From contig JBFMFU010000088.1 of NCBI GenBank assembly GCA_040751985.1, positions 55,272 to 119,271 on the forward strand: a stretch of DNA of 64,000 nucleotides, given 5' to 3'. The notes beneath the pieces were generated by a model, which worked only from the letters and a program-made list of their open reading frames with translations, was not told the DNA's origin and did no database searches. A program made the position numbers and the translations under genes. This DNA is from Desulfoferula sp040751985. GTDB lineage: Bacteria; Desulfobacterota; Desulfarculia; Desulfarculales; Desulfarculaceae. Positions 16,883-25,324 of the stretch are shown here, piece by piece; the stretch's first letter is position 1, and every line of letters begins with the position of its first letter.

Positions 16883-17608
16883 TCAACCCACCAGCTCGGG
16901 CAGTATCTCGCCGGCCTTGCCCAGCAGGGAGATGTGCACCTCCGGGCTGTTGGAGGTCTGCTCTAGGTTCACCTCGATGACAAAGGCACCGGCCTGCCGG
17001 GCCACCGAGGCCAGGCCCGCGGCCGGCTGCACCACGGCGCTGGTGCCCGCCACCAGCATCACCTGGCAGCTGGCCGCCGCCCGCCAGGCCGCGCCCAGGA
17101 TGCGCGAGTCCAGGGACTCGCCGAACCAGACGACGTGCGGCCGCAGCAGACCGCCGCACTCCCGGCAGGGCGGCGGGGCGGGCAGCTCCAGCTCCCGCTC
17201 CTCGTAGCGGGCGCCGCAGTCCATGCAGCGCACCCACCACAGGTTGCCGTGCAGCTCCAGGGGGGCCTGGCTGCCGGCCAGGCGGTGCAGGCCGTCCACG
17301 TTCTGGGTGATGAGGGTGAACTGAGGCGTGCGGTTCTCCAGCTCCACCAGGGCCAGGTGGGCCGGGTTGGGCTGGCACTGGGCCATCAACCCGCGCCGCC
17401 AGTTGTACCAGCGCCAGACCAGGGCCGGGTCGCGGCTGAAGGCCTGGGGCGTGGCCAGGTCCTCGGCCCGGTGGTTCTCCCACAGGCCGCCTGGACCGCG
17501 AAAGGTGGGCACGCCGGATTCGGCGGACACTCCGGCGCCGGTGAGCACGGTGACGCGCTGGGCCTGGGCCAGGCGCCGCGCCGCCACCTGGTAAGGGGTT
17601 GGCTCCAT
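16883..17608 (-). CDS. cobB: NAD-dependent protein deacylase, sirtuin class III (CobB-like)
   Basis: Sirtuins remove acyl groups from lysine using NAD. The 241-residue protein has GAGVSAESGVPTFRG (24-38), TQNVDGLHR (101-109), the catalytic His120 (LELHGN), zinc ligands Cys128, Cys131, Cys148 and Cys151, and GTSAVVQPAA. Tyr68 and Arg71 (WYNWRR) match the Y-x-x-R signature of desuccinylase/demalonylase sirtuins. The ATG at 17608 has AGGGAGG upstream; the longer frame to 17653 is not needed. It is followed within three bases by the SAM hydroxide adenosyltransferase. Confidence 0.92.
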   Translation of the reverse strand: MEPTPYQVAARRLAQAQRVTVLTGAGVSAESGVPTFRGPGGLWENHRAEDLATPQAFSRDPALVWRWYNWRRGLMAQCQPNPAHLALVELENRTPQFTLITQNVDGLHRLAGSQAPLELHGNLWWVRCMDCGARYEERELELPAPPPCRECGGLLRPHVVWFGESLDSRILGAAWRAAASCQVMLVAGTSAVVQPAAGLASVARQAGAFVIEVNLEQTSNSPEVHISLLGKAGEILPELVG

Positions 17609-17689
17609 GGGGCCTCCCTGGGGCAGGGGGCAGGCACATAGATACAGGCTCAAAGGTGACGCCGATGCCGGGGGCTGTCAAGGCGGGGC

Positions 17690-17720
17690 CAAACAAAAGG
17701 GGCGCCCGCCTGGGCGCCCC
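17690..17720 (-). terminator. Rho-independent terminator after FmdB-type gene
   Basis: A perfect nine-pair stem (GGGGCGCCC with GGGCGCCCC, 17699-17720) is followed, on the minus strand, by CCTTTTGTTT. It ends the transcript of the gene at 17749-18054. Confidence 0.75.
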
Positions 17721-17748
17721 GATGGGCAGGCCAATGCCTGCGCGCAGT

Positions 17749-18054
17749 CTAGTCGGCCGCGGCGGCCTTGGGCTTCTTGGTCTCCTTCTTCTTCTCAGTC
17801 TTCTCGGTTTTTTCGGCTTTGGTCTCGCCGCCCGTGGCCTCGCCAGAGCCGGGAGTGGCGCTGGTGGAGGAGTTCTTGCCCTTATAGTCGGTTACGTACC
17901 AACCCTGGCCCCGGAGGTGGAAGGCGTTGCGGCTCATGATCTTGGACACCCCGCCGCCGCAGTGGGGGCACTTCTTCAGGGGCGGGTCGCTGAACTTCTG
18001 CAGCGCCTCGGTGACCTCGTGGCATTTCTTGCACTGGTATTCGTACAACGGCAT
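17749..18054 (-). CDS. FmdB-type zinc ribbon protein
   Basis: The 101-residue protein starts MPLYEYQCKKC and has a zinc ribbon with Cys8, Cys11, Cys29 and Cys32 (CPHC), typical of the FmdB regulatory-protein family. RGQGWYVTDYK follows. A Lys/Glu/Thr-rich low-complexity tail makes up the last 40 residues. GGGAGGA lies before the ATG. The role of the family is poorly known; a nucleic-acid or regulatory role is assumed from the name. A second, 54-residue member is at 24288-24452. Confidence 0.85.
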   Translation of the reverse strand: MPLYEYQCKKCHEVTEALQKFSDPPLKKCPHCGGGVSKIMSRNAFHLRGQGWYVTDYKGKNSSTSATPGSGEATGGETKAEKTEKTEKKKETKKPKAAAAD

Positions 18055-18072
18055 CGCCTATCCTCCCGACTC

Positions 18073-18609
18073 TCAGCAGTGAATCTCGGCACCTAGGGCC
18101 GCCGTGTGTTTCTGGTAGCAGTCCAACACCCAGTCCAGGCTGGGCAGACGCACCCGCCGCAATATGTCGGCGCTGATCTCGTGCACCCTGGCCTCTTCAC
18201 GGGCCCTTTGCTTGGCGTCGGCGTCGAACAGTTGCATAAACTTGTAGAAGCGCACCACGTGCACCAGCTCATGCACCAGCACGTAGGTCAAAAGCGGCGC
18301 GAACCGCTGCCAGGCCTCCTCCCGCTGGATCAACTGCAGGAAGTTGTGGTCCTGGAAGCAGATGCGGAAGAAGTCCCGCGCCCGCATCCGGCGCTCGTCC
18401 TGGGGCTGGCGCAGGCGCAGCACCTGGGCCAGGGCCTCGCTGCTCACCTCGGCCGGCGACAGATCGGCCAGGGTGCGCACCTCAAAGGGGTGCTGCCGCC
18501 AAAAACCGCTGGACAGGCGAAAGTGGTCGCTTACCCGGTCCTCGGCCACTTCCAAGGCCTGGCTGAACAGCCTCAACTCTTTTTGGTCAAGTCCGCGGTT
18601 CGCCTGCAT
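18073..18609 (-). CDS. Putative HExxH metalloprotease
   Basis: The 178-residue protein contains H113-E-L-V-H117 inside a hydrophobic helix (LTYVLVHELVHVVRF), a zincin motif. A Glu/His-rich stretch about 25 residues later (REEARVHEISAD) could give the third ligand. There is no signal peptide, so it is probably cytosolic. I do not recognise a named family. It precedes the FmdB gene by 18 bases on the same strand. Confidence 0.65.
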   Translation of the reverse strand: MQANRGLDQKELRLFSQALEVAEDRVSDHFRLSSGFWRQHPFEVRTLADLSPAEVSSEALAQVLRLRQPQDERRMRARDFFRICFQDHNFLQLIQREEAWQRFAPLLTYVLVHELVHVVRFYKFMQLFDADAKQRAREEARVHEISADILRRVRLPSLDWVLDCYQKHTAALGAEIHC

Positions 18610-18703
18610 ACGCCGCCCCCTTTGACCTCGAAGGGGAATATAATCACATACCTCTCTTCTGGCAACCCTTTTTGGTCATTTTTGCGACCAGCGCCGGCCG
18701 GCA

Positions 18704-18732
18704 TTGACAAGCGGGGTCGCAGCGTCCAAAAT
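18704..18732 (+). promoter_or_regulatory. Promoter for large secreted protein gene
   Basis: TTGACA at 18704-18709, 17 bases, then CAAAAT at 18727-18732. The start codon is at 18770. Confidence 0.55.
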
Positions 18733-18769
18733 GTCTGCATTAACCAATTGAGAAGACGGTGGATTTGCC

Positions 18770-21400
18770 ATGCGCCCCTTTAAACTCCGCCTCAATCCTT
18801 GTCTCTGCCTGCTGACCGCGGCCCTGCTGTCCCTGCTTTTAGCGGGTTCCGCGGCCTGGGCTCAGAGCCGGACGCCGCTGCTGCCGGGCGTCTATCAGCC
18901 GGTGCCGGCCACGGCCACGGCCCTGGTCAGCCTGCAGGACGACGGCTCTTTGTTGATGCGTTTCTGGCAGGGTGAGAGCACCACCCCGCCCAGCGGCGGC
19001 TTCGCCTATTTGAGCCGGCTGGTGGCCGGCCAGCGGGGCCGGCGCCTGACCGGCGTTTGGCAGTCCCTGCCCGGCTCCTGCTGCCCAGGCCGCGGCCGCC
19101 AAGAGCTGGAGGTGATCGACGCCGAGGCCTTCCGCTTCCTGAGCTTCGCCCCCAACCTGGACCAGGCGGCCTGGCCCGTGGACCCCAATCAGGTGTTCCG
19201 GCGGGTGGCCAGCCTGCCGGTGGTGCAGCCGGCCCAGCGCCTGGCCGGGGTCTGGCGTCTGGCTTATTGGTACACGGACCTTCTGCCCCAGGGCGCGCCG
19301 GAGGATCTCAACGAGGGCGTGATGGTGTTCAAACTCCTGGGCGACGGCCTGCAGGGCACCTGGCAGGGCCACGCCGGCCACGTGTCCCTGATCCCCCAGG
19401 CCAGCGGGGCCCGCCTGGAGTACGCGGACCCGGCAGCCAACTTCTCCCTGGAGGCCCAACTGCGCGAGGACTCCGGCGGCCTGGCCCTGAGCGGGCCCTT
19501 CCGCTCCAGCTTGGGCCAGGGCCAGATGATGCTGGTGCGCGCCGCCCTGCCGGCCAACCCGCCCGGCCCCCAACTGGACGACGGCGGCCGGCTCAGCGGA
19601 ATCTGGGTGGACACCCGCACCGGCAGCGACTTCTTCAAGATCAGCGGCTCCGAGGCCGGCATCTCCTTCACCGTCTACGGCGGCTCCCTGGCCCAGCCGC
19701 GCTACCTGGCCCGGGGCCGGGCCATGCCCGCCGGCCCCGATACCCTGGAAGGCGGCGCCCAGGACCAGCCCGGCTACTGCTGCGGCAACCAGGCCACCCT
19801 GAGCTTCAAGTTGCTGGGCCCGGAGCGCATGCAGGTGACCGCCCTGTGGTGGCCCCAGGGCCGGCAGAAGCCCGCGCAGCAGCAGGCCGAGAGCTATGTG
19901 CTGCAGCGCATGGACATGCAGCAGGCCGCCGCGGCCCAGGCCCAGGGCGGCTGGCCCCAGGTGGTGCCCGGCCGGCCCGGCGTGCCCGACACCCGCTCGG
20001 GCGCGGTGCGGGTGGTGTTCACCTATCAGCCCCAGGGTCCGCCCCGGGAGCAGGCCCTGTTTTCCCGCGGCGGCTACGGCCGGACCCTGGAGATATACCT
20101 GGACTCCCAGGGCCGCCCCTGCGCGCGCATAGACACCGCCCAGGGGCAGGTGCTCCTGCGCAGCGAGGCTCCGGTCAGCCCCCAGGAGCAGCACCGTCTC
20201 TGGCTGATGTATAACGCCGGCGGCAAGGCCCTGCTCTTTCTGGATGGCCAGGAGACGGCCAGCGCGCCCATGCCCCAGGGCTGGGCCGGCTCGGCGGCGC
20301 CCTATCTGATCGGCGGCAGCCGCTGGCCCAACCGCGCCTTCGCCGGCCAGATCCAGGGCGTGCAGCTCTGGGCCGCGGCCCCGGAGCCCAACTCGCCCGA
20401 GCCGCCCCAGCTGACCCTGTCGCCCGGCGAGACCCAGCCCTCCCTGCAGCAGACCGCCCAGGCCAAGCGGCCGGCCACCCACACCCTGGTGCGGCTGTGG
20501 CACCCCGGCCGCCTGCTGCACGCCTACGCCGCCGACGCCGCCGCCAAGCGCGCCTGGGAGGCCCAGGGGTTCATCCGCCAGGGGCCGGTGGCCCGCCTGT
20601 GGACCCAGGAGCGGCCGGGGCTCAAGGCCCTGTGGGGGTTCCTGCACAACCGCGGCTACACCATCCTGCAGACCGACGCCAACCTGCCGCCGGGCTGCCG
20701 GGCCCTGGGCCTGCTGGGCTATGTGCAGCCCCAGGCCCAGGCCGGGGCCACGCCTTTGTGGGGCCTCAAGGCCGACTTCCCCGACCCCCTGCGCGGCGGC
20801 TCGCGGCCGGACATGCTCTACACCAGCCGCCAGGACCAGCTGGAGGAGGCCAGCCGGGACGGGTACGTGCAGCCCCACACCGTGGGCTACGTGCTGCCGG
20901 CCCAGGAGCCGGCCCTGGCCCGGCCGGTGCTCTACACCTGGGGCGGCTTCTGGCGGGGCGAGGGCTGGGGCCGCTTCTTCCTGGGGCAGCGGGGCCAGGA
21001 GCTGTACATGTTCTGGTACTACTCCAACCTGGAAGGGCCCCACTTCTTCGGCCGCTACCAGCTCAGCGAGGGCGGCCGCGTGGCCCAGGGCATCGCGGTC
21101 AGCGGCACCGGCACCCAGGCCCGTTACTATCGCCACCGCTTGGTGTTCGACGCCCAGGCCAAGTCCGGGCCCCGGGTGAAGCTCACCTCCTGGCGCCTGG
21201 CCGCACCCCTGGACGACGGCCGCCTGGTGGTGTTCAAGAACCCGCGCCCCAGCGACACCGAGCTGCTCAAGGCCGCCCAGAAGCTGCCCGCCCGGGAAGA
21301 AGAGCTGCTCAAGGCCTCCATGGCCCAGCCCAGTCCCCAGGAGCAGTACCAGCAGGCCCTATCCGCGGCCCGCGCTCAGGGCAAGCTGCTGGAGCGCTGA
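18770..21400 (+). CDS. Large secreted multidomain protein with LamG-like domain
   Basis: The 876-residue product has a signal peptide (cleavage near AWA-QS, about residue 31). Residues 35-135 and 275-375 look like repeats of one module, each with an L-x-G-[VI]-W strand and a Cys-Cys pair (GSCCPG; GYCCGN). Another G-V-W module lies between them. About 410-550 resembles a concanavalin/LamG domain (VVFTYQPQG to FAGQIQGVQLWA). About 565-715 resembles the DUF5648 type (LVRLWHPGRLLHAYAA, DGYVQPHTVGYVLP). The C terminus has a WGGFWRGEGWG segment and a charged helix. I infer a periplasmic or surface carbohydrate-binding role, but the ligand is unknown. The folate gene follows after four bases. Confidence 0.75.
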   Translation: MRPFKLRLNPCLCLLTAALLSLLLAGSAAWAQSRTPLLPGVYQPVPATATALVSLQDDGSLLMRFWQGESTTPPSGGFAYLSRLVAGQRGRRLTGVWQSLPGSCCPGRGRQELEVIDAEAFRFLSFAPNLDQAAWPVDPNQVFRRVASLPVVQPAQRLAGVWRLAYWYTDLLPQGAPEDLNEGVMVFKLLGDGLQGTWQGHAGHVSLIPQASGARLEYADPAANFSLEAQLREDSGGLALSGPFRSSLGQGQMMLVRAALPANPPGPQLDDGGRLSGIWVDTRTGSDFFKISGSEAGISFTVYGGSLAQPRYLARGRAMPAGPDTLEGGAQDQPGYCCGNQATLSFKLLGPERMQVTALWWPQGRQKPAQQQAESYVLQRMDMQQAAAAQAQGGWPQVVPGRPGVPDTRSGAVRVVFTYQPQGPPREQALFSRGGYGRTLEIYLDSQGRPCARIDTAQGQVLLRSEAPVSPQEQHRLWLMYNAGGKALLFLDGQETASAPMPQGWAGSAAPYLIGGSRWPNRAFAGQIQGVQLWAAAPEPNSPEPPQLTLSPGETQPSLQQTAQAKRPATHTLVRLWHPGRLLHAYAADAAAKRAWEAQGFIRQGPVARLWTQERPGLKALWGFLHNRGYTILQTDANLPPGCRALGLLGYVQPQAQAGATPLWGLKADFPDPLRGGSRPDMLYTSRQDQLEEASRDGYVQPHTVGYVLPAQEPALARPVLYTWGGFWRGEGWGRFFLGQRGQELYMFWYYSNLEGPHFFGRYQLSEGGRVAQGIAVSGTGTQARYYRHRLVFDAQAKSGPRVKLTSWRLAAPLDDGRLVVFKNPRPSDTELLKAAQKLPAREEELLKASMAQPSPQEQYQQALSAARAQGKLLER

Positions 21401-21404
21401 GCCC

Positions 21405-22142
21405 ATGCCGGAGCAGGCCTCGGCGGACAAGGAAGCCCTGCGTAGGGAGTTGTCCCTGCGCTGGGCCCAGCTTTGGCCCGACTCCGGCGCGCCCGGCCGC
21501 CCTCCCCTGTTCCCAGGCGCGGGCAAGGCCGCCGAGCGCCTGCGCCGCCAGCCCGCCTGGCGCCAGGCCCGGGTGGTGCTGATCATGGCCGACCCAGTGC
21601 TGCTGCAGGCGCGCATCAACGCCCTGGCCGACCACAAGACCCTCATCGCCGCCACCCCCGGACTCAAGCAGGGCCTGGTGCGCATCGCTCCCGAGCAGAC
21701 CCCGGTGGCCCAGCGCAGCCGCCTGCTGCGCGGCGGCTCCCTGCTGCAGGCCGGCCGGCCCCTGCGCTTTCCCCAGGCCCGCCTGGGCCGGGTGGATCTC
21801 TTGGTGGGGGCGGTGCTGGCCGTGGACCAAGAGGGCCGCACCCTGGGCGACGGCCGCGGGCTGCTGGACCTGACCTACGCCGTCTTGCAGAAACTGGGCG
21901 CGGTGCGCGCGGACACGCCGCTGGCGGTGCTGGCCGCGCCGGAGCAGCTCGCCGAGGCGCTGCCGGCCCAGGCCTGGGACCTGGCGGCAGACCTAATCAT
22001 CACCCCCCAGGAGAGCCTGAGCCCGCCGCAGCGACCCCGTCCCCGCGCCGGCCTGGACCGCCTGCCGCCGCGCCTGGCCGAGCTGCCCCTCGTGCAGGCC
22101 GTGCGCGGCCTGCAGGGCAGCGGCCGCCAAGATTCAGCTTAA
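21405..22142 (+). CDS. 5-formyltetrahydrofolate cyclo-ligase-like protein
   Basis: The 245-residue protein has the fold pattern of 5-formyl-THF cyclo-ligase: a helical start with KEALRRELSLRW, a Rossmann-like centre, and LLVGAVLAVDQEGRTLGDGRGLLDLTYAVL in place of the usual P-G-x-A-F-D and G-x-G-G-G-Y-Y-D motif. The substrate loop is therefore divergent and it may be a homologue of altered activity, as in MTHFSD-type proteins. The ATG at 21405 is four bases after the previous stop. I am fairly sure of the family and unsure of the reaction. Confidence 0.7.
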   Translation: MPEQASADKEALRRELSLRWAQLWPDSGAPGRPPLFPGAGKAAERLRRQPAWRQARVVLIMADPVLLQARINALADHKTLIAATPGLKQGLVRIAPEQTPVAQRSRLLRGGSLLQAGRPLRFPQARLGRVDLLVGAVLAVDQEGRTLGDGRGLLDLTYAVLQKLGAVRADTPLAVLAAPEQLAEALPAQAWDLAADLIITPQESLSPPQRPRPRAGLDRLPPRLAELPLVQAVRGLQGSGRQDSA

Positions 22143-22170
22143 ATGTACTGAGCGTCTGGGAAGGGCCGGC

Positions 22171-22566
22171 CTACTTGACCGCCACCAGGCGGCGCCAGCC
22201 GCGGCTCAACTGCTTGCCGGGCTCGAAGGCCAGGCCCACGTGGAACTCGCCGCCTCGCCCAGAGAGGTCGCGGTTTATCCAGCGCACCTGGGCTTGCACC
22301 CGCCACACCCCGTCGTGGGGCGGCCGCAAGGTCAGCTCCAGGGGATAGGTGGCCGGCTCCTCCAGGCAGCGGGCCAGGTGGAAGCCTTCCAGGTACAGAT
22401 GGCTCAGGGTGAGGCAGCAGCCCTCGTGGGTCAAGTTGATCACCTGGGCCTCCTGCGGCGGGGTCAGTCGATGCTGGCCGGCGTCATAAACGCAGAAAAC
22501 GGCTGGAAGATTAGTATCCAGCCGTTTGAAATAGCGTCGTTCTTTTGTCCAAGGCCACATTCTCAT
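22171..22566 (-). CDS. PilZ domain protein (putative c-di-GMP receptor)
   Basis: The 131-residue protein carries the two PilZ c-di-GMP signatures: a basic R-x-x-x-R type motif ERRYFKR (about 9-15) and INLTHEGC (43-50), a variant of [DN]-x-S-x-x-G with Thr in place of Ser. VNLxxEG-type strands and a closing GLAFEPG segment complete a single domain. It would bind c-di-GMP in the cytosol and act on a partner. It is convergent with the folate gene and divergent from glgA. Confidence 0.8.
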   Translation of the reverse strand: MRMWPWTKERRYFKRLDTNLPAVFCVYDAGQHRLTPPQEAQVINLTHEGCCLTLSHLYLEGFHLARCLEEPATYPLELTLRPPHDGVWRVQAQVRWINRDLSGRGGEFHVGLAFEPGKQLSRGWRRLVAVK

Positions 22567-22666
22567 AGCACACCTCTCCCCCCAGAGTTTGCTACAAGCG
22601 GACCTTGTGCTTAAATATTATGCCTCATGATGGCGTGGTTGCAATTTTTTTTTCGCGATACTGCCA

Positions 22667-22695
22667 TTGAGCCTGGCTGGCTTAGGGCCTATACT
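22667..22695 (+). promoter_or_regulatory. Promoter for glgA
   Basis: TTGAGC at 22667-22672, 17 bases, TATACT at 22690-22695, 29 bases before the glgA ATG. Confidence 0.65.
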
Positions 22696-22724
22696 TGGTG
22701 TTCATGGCCGCCGCGGAGTGATTT

Positions 22725-24209
22725 ATGCAGGGTGCACAGCCAGATACGCCTCTGAACCTCCTCCTGGTGACCTCCGAGGCCTCTCCCCTGGCCCAGACCG
22801 GCGGCCTGGGCCAGGTCTGCGGCAGCCTGCCCCCGGCTCTGGCCAAATTGGGCCTCCAGGTCACGGTGGTCATGCCCCTGTACCGCAGCATCGACCGCAA
22901 AGCCCACAACCTGCGCTCCACCAACCTGCGCCTGATCGTGCCCCTGGCCGGCTGGAAGATCGCCAGCCGGGTGTGGCGGGGCGACCTGGACGGCTGCCCC
23001 GTGTATCTGCTGGCCAATGAGGACCTGTACAACCGCGCCGGCCTCTATGGCGGGGCCCAGGGCGACTATCCGGACAACGTGCTGCGCTTCACCTTTCTCT
23101 GCCGGGGCGCGGTGGAGCTGGCCCGGGCCCTGGGCCAGCCCGTGGACCTGGTGCACGTGCACGACTGGCAGACCGGCCTGCTGCCCGCCTACCTGGCCAC
23201 CCGGCCCTTTGACCTGGGCCCCCTGGAGGGCGCCGCCTCCCTGCTCACCATCCACAACCTGGCGTTCCAGGGCCGCTTCCGTCGGGACCTGTTCCGAGTC
23301 ACCGGCCTGCCGGATTCCTTTGACAACCTGGCCGGCGCCGAGCTGTGGGGCGACTTTTCCTTTCTCAAGGCCGGCCTGGTCAGCACCGACGCCCTGAGCA
23401 CCGTGAGCCCCAGCTACGCCCAGGAGATACAGACCCCGGACGGCGGCATGGGCCTGGACGGCCTGCTGCGCGCCCGCCGCGACGACCTGTTCGGCATCCT
23501 CAACGGCGTGGACTACGGAGTGTGGTCCCCGGAGCAGGACCCGCATCTGCCGGCCGCCTACTCGGCGGCCGATCTTTCGGGCCGACCGCTCTGCCGCCAG
23601 GCCCTGCTGGAGGCCTTCGGCCTGTTGCCGGCTCCGGCCCGGAAGCCGGTGCTGGGCTTCGTGGGCCGGCTCACCGAGCAGAAGGGGGTCAGCCTCATGC
23701 TGGGGGCCGCCCCGGCCCTGCTGGCCCGGGGCCTGCGCCTGCTGGTGCTGGGCACCGGCGAGCCCTGGTTCGAGCAGGCCCTGAGCGACCTGGCCCGCAG
23801 CTATCCGGACCAGGTGGGTCTGAAGCTCGCCTACAGCGAGCCCCTGGCCCACCTCATGCACGCCGGCTGCGACATCATGCTCATGCCCAGTTCCTTCGAG
23901 CCCTGCGGCCTGAACCAGATGTACGCCATGCGCTACGGCGCCGCGCCCCTGGTGCACGCCACCGGCGGGCTGAGGGATACGGTGACGCCCTTCCACCCAG
24001 CCAACGGCCAGGGCACGGGCTTCGTCTTCGCCCTCTACGCCGTGGAGCCGATGCTGGACGCCCTGGAGCAGGCCCTGGCCGTGTGGGCCCAGCCCGCGCA
24101 GTGGCGGCAACTGATGGCCAATGCCATGGCCCAGGATTTTTCTTGGGAGGTCAGCGCCAAGGCCTACGCGGCCCTGTATCGCCGGCTGGTGCAGCGCAAA
24201 CGGGGCTGA
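22725..24209 (+). CDS. glgA: Glycogen synthase GlgA (GT5 family)
   Basis: GlgA extends alpha-1,4-glucan from ADP-glucose. The 494-residue protein has the two GT-B domains: LLLVTSEASPLAQTGGLGQV at the N terminus and VGRLTEQKGV plus the C-terminal nucleotide-sugar motif SSFEPCGLNQMYAMRYG. DWQTGLLPAYL and LTIHNLAFQG are also typical. The N-terminal K-T-G-G-L motif of bacterial GlgA reads Q24-T-G-G-L here, so the phosphate-contacting Lys is replaced. GGAG lies before the ATG. No other glycogen gene is in the window. Confidence 0.9.
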   Translation: MQGAQPDTPLNLLLVTSEASPLAQTGGLGQVCGSLPPALAKLGLQVTVVMPLYRSIDRKAHNLRSTNLRLIVPLAGWKIASRVWRGDLDGCPVYLLANEDLYNRAGLYGGAQGDYPDNVLRFTFLCRGAVELARALGQPVDLVHVHDWQTGLLPAYLATRPFDLGPLEGAASLLTIHNLAFQGRFRRDLFRVTGLPDSFDNLAGAELWGDFSFLKAGLVSTDALSTVSPSYAQEIQTPDGGMGLDGLLRARRDDLFGILNGVDYGVWSPEQDPHLPAAYSAADLSGRPLCRQALLEAFGLLPAPARKPVLGFVGRLTEQKGVSLMLGAAPALLARGLRLLVLGTGEPWFEQALSDLARSYPDQVGLKLAYSEPLAHLMHAGCDIMLMPSSFEPCGLNQMYAMRYGAAPLVHATGGLRDTVTPFHPANGQGTGFVFALYAVEPMLDALEQALAVWAQPAQWRQLMANAMAQDFSWEVSAKAYAALYRRLVQRKRG

Positions 24210-24287
24210 GCCGGCTTGGGGCTTGTCAGCTTCGGCCCTTTTTGGCGATAGTGTAGGTAGGTATCACACGCATGGAGAGACGAGGCC

Positions 24288-24452
24288 ATGCCTACTTACG
24301 AATATCGATGCCAGCAGTGCCGCAAGAAGTTCAGCCTGACCATGGGCATCACCGAGCACGGCCGCAAGAAGCCGGCCTGCCCCAAGTGCAAAAGCAAGAA
24401 GGTGCGGCAGCAGATTAGCGGGTTTACGGCCATCACCAGCAAGAAAAGCTAG
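24288..24452 (+). CDS. Small FmdB-type zinc ribbon protein (54 residues)
   Basis: A 54-residue frame starting MPTYEYRCQQCRKKF has the FmdB N terminus and four Cys (C8, C11, C31, C34) for a zinc ribbon, with CPKCKSKK then a conserved ISGFTAITSKKS ending. The start is at the ATG 24288 after CGAGG. It lacks the long tail of its relative at 17749-18054. It lies 78 bases downstream of glgA. Confidence 0.85.
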   Translation: MPTYEYRCQQCRKKFSLTMGITEHGRKKPACPKCKSKKVRQQISGFTAITSKKS

Positions 24453-24472
24453 GACCGGCCCGTCCCAGGTCG

Positions 24473-25324
24473 TCAGCCCGTTTCTTCCCTGGGGGCCTCC
24501 TGTCCGCCCCCGGCCCGGTAGCCCTCCAGGTCCAGCACCACGTACGCATAGCCCGCGTCCTTGACCGCCTGCACCAGGCGCGAGCGCAGGGGCTCGGCCG
24601 CGGCGCGGGCCAGTTCCGCGGGCGGCAGCTCCAGCCGGGCCAGGGGGTGGTGGTCCCGCACCCGGAACTGCCCGCCCAGCAGCCCGCGCAGGGCGGCCTC
24701 GGCCCGGCCCACCCGGTCCAGGTTCTCGGCGCTCAGGTCCGTGCCCCAGGGCACCCGCGAGGCGAAGCAGGCCGCCGGCGGCAGCTCGGCCGTGGGCAGG
24801 CCCAGGGCCCGGCTGATGGCGCGCACGTCGGCTTTGTTCAGGCCGGCCTTGGCCAGGGGGCTGAGAATGCCGTGCTCTTGAACCGCCCGGTGGCCGGGGC
24901 GGAAGTCTTGGGCGTCGTCGGTCTGGCTACCCTCGGCCACCGCGGCCAGGCCCAGCCCGCGGGCGAACTCCTTGAGCCGGCCCAGACGCAGCCGCTTGCA
25001 GTAGTAGCAGCGTTGGGGGTCGTTGCGCACGATCTGGGGGTCGTCCAGCTCGCAAGCGTCCAGCTCGTGCAGCACCACCCCCAGCTCCCGGGCCAGGTTC
25101 CGGGCCCGCTCTGCCTCCCAGGGCGGGGTAAAGGGGCCCAGGCACAGGCCGGCCTGCACCCGCTCGCCCAGGGCCCGGCGGGCCGCGGCCAAGAGCAGGC
25201 TGGAGTCCACCCCGCCGGAGAAGGCCACCATGAGCGAATCCAGGGAGGCCAAGTCCTGAAGCAGGGCCTGCCAGCGTTGGGCCAGGGGTTGGGGAAGCTG
25301 AGGCTCTTTAGCCAGGTGCGTCAC
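24473..25324 (-). CDS. larE: ATP-dependent sacrificial sulfur transferase LarE-like
   Basis: LarE installs sulfur in the nickel-pincer cofactor precursor. The 283-residue protein has the PP-loop SGGVDSS (36-42), CYYCKR (106-111) and Cys186 in PAACFASRVPWGT, the position of the sacrificial cysteine in the family. larB and larC are not in the window, so a different PP-loop sulfur-transfer role is possible. The GTG start at 25324 overlaps the stop of the CBS gene by four bases (GTGA), indicating translational coupling. Confidence 0.85.
   Translation of the reverse strand: MTHLAKEPQLPQPLAQRWQALLQDLASLDSLMVAFSGGVDSSLLLAAARRALGERVQAGLCLGPFTPPWEAERARNLARELGVVLHELDACELDDPQIVRNDPQRCYYCKRLRLGRLKEFARGLGLAAVAEGSQTDDAQDFRPGHRAVQEHGILSPLAKAGLNKADVRAISRALGLPTAELPPAACFASRVPWGTDLSAENLDRVGRAEAALRGLLGGQFRVRDHHPLARLELPPAELARAAAEPLRSRLVQAVKDAGYAYVVLDLEGYRAGGGQEAPREETG

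Noticed and set aside
22689..24110. Long minus-strand open frame antisense to glgA (473 residues)
   Set aside because: It is rich in Gly, Gln, His and Ala with no domain, the usual mirror of a GC-rich coding strand; glgA on the plus strand is clear.
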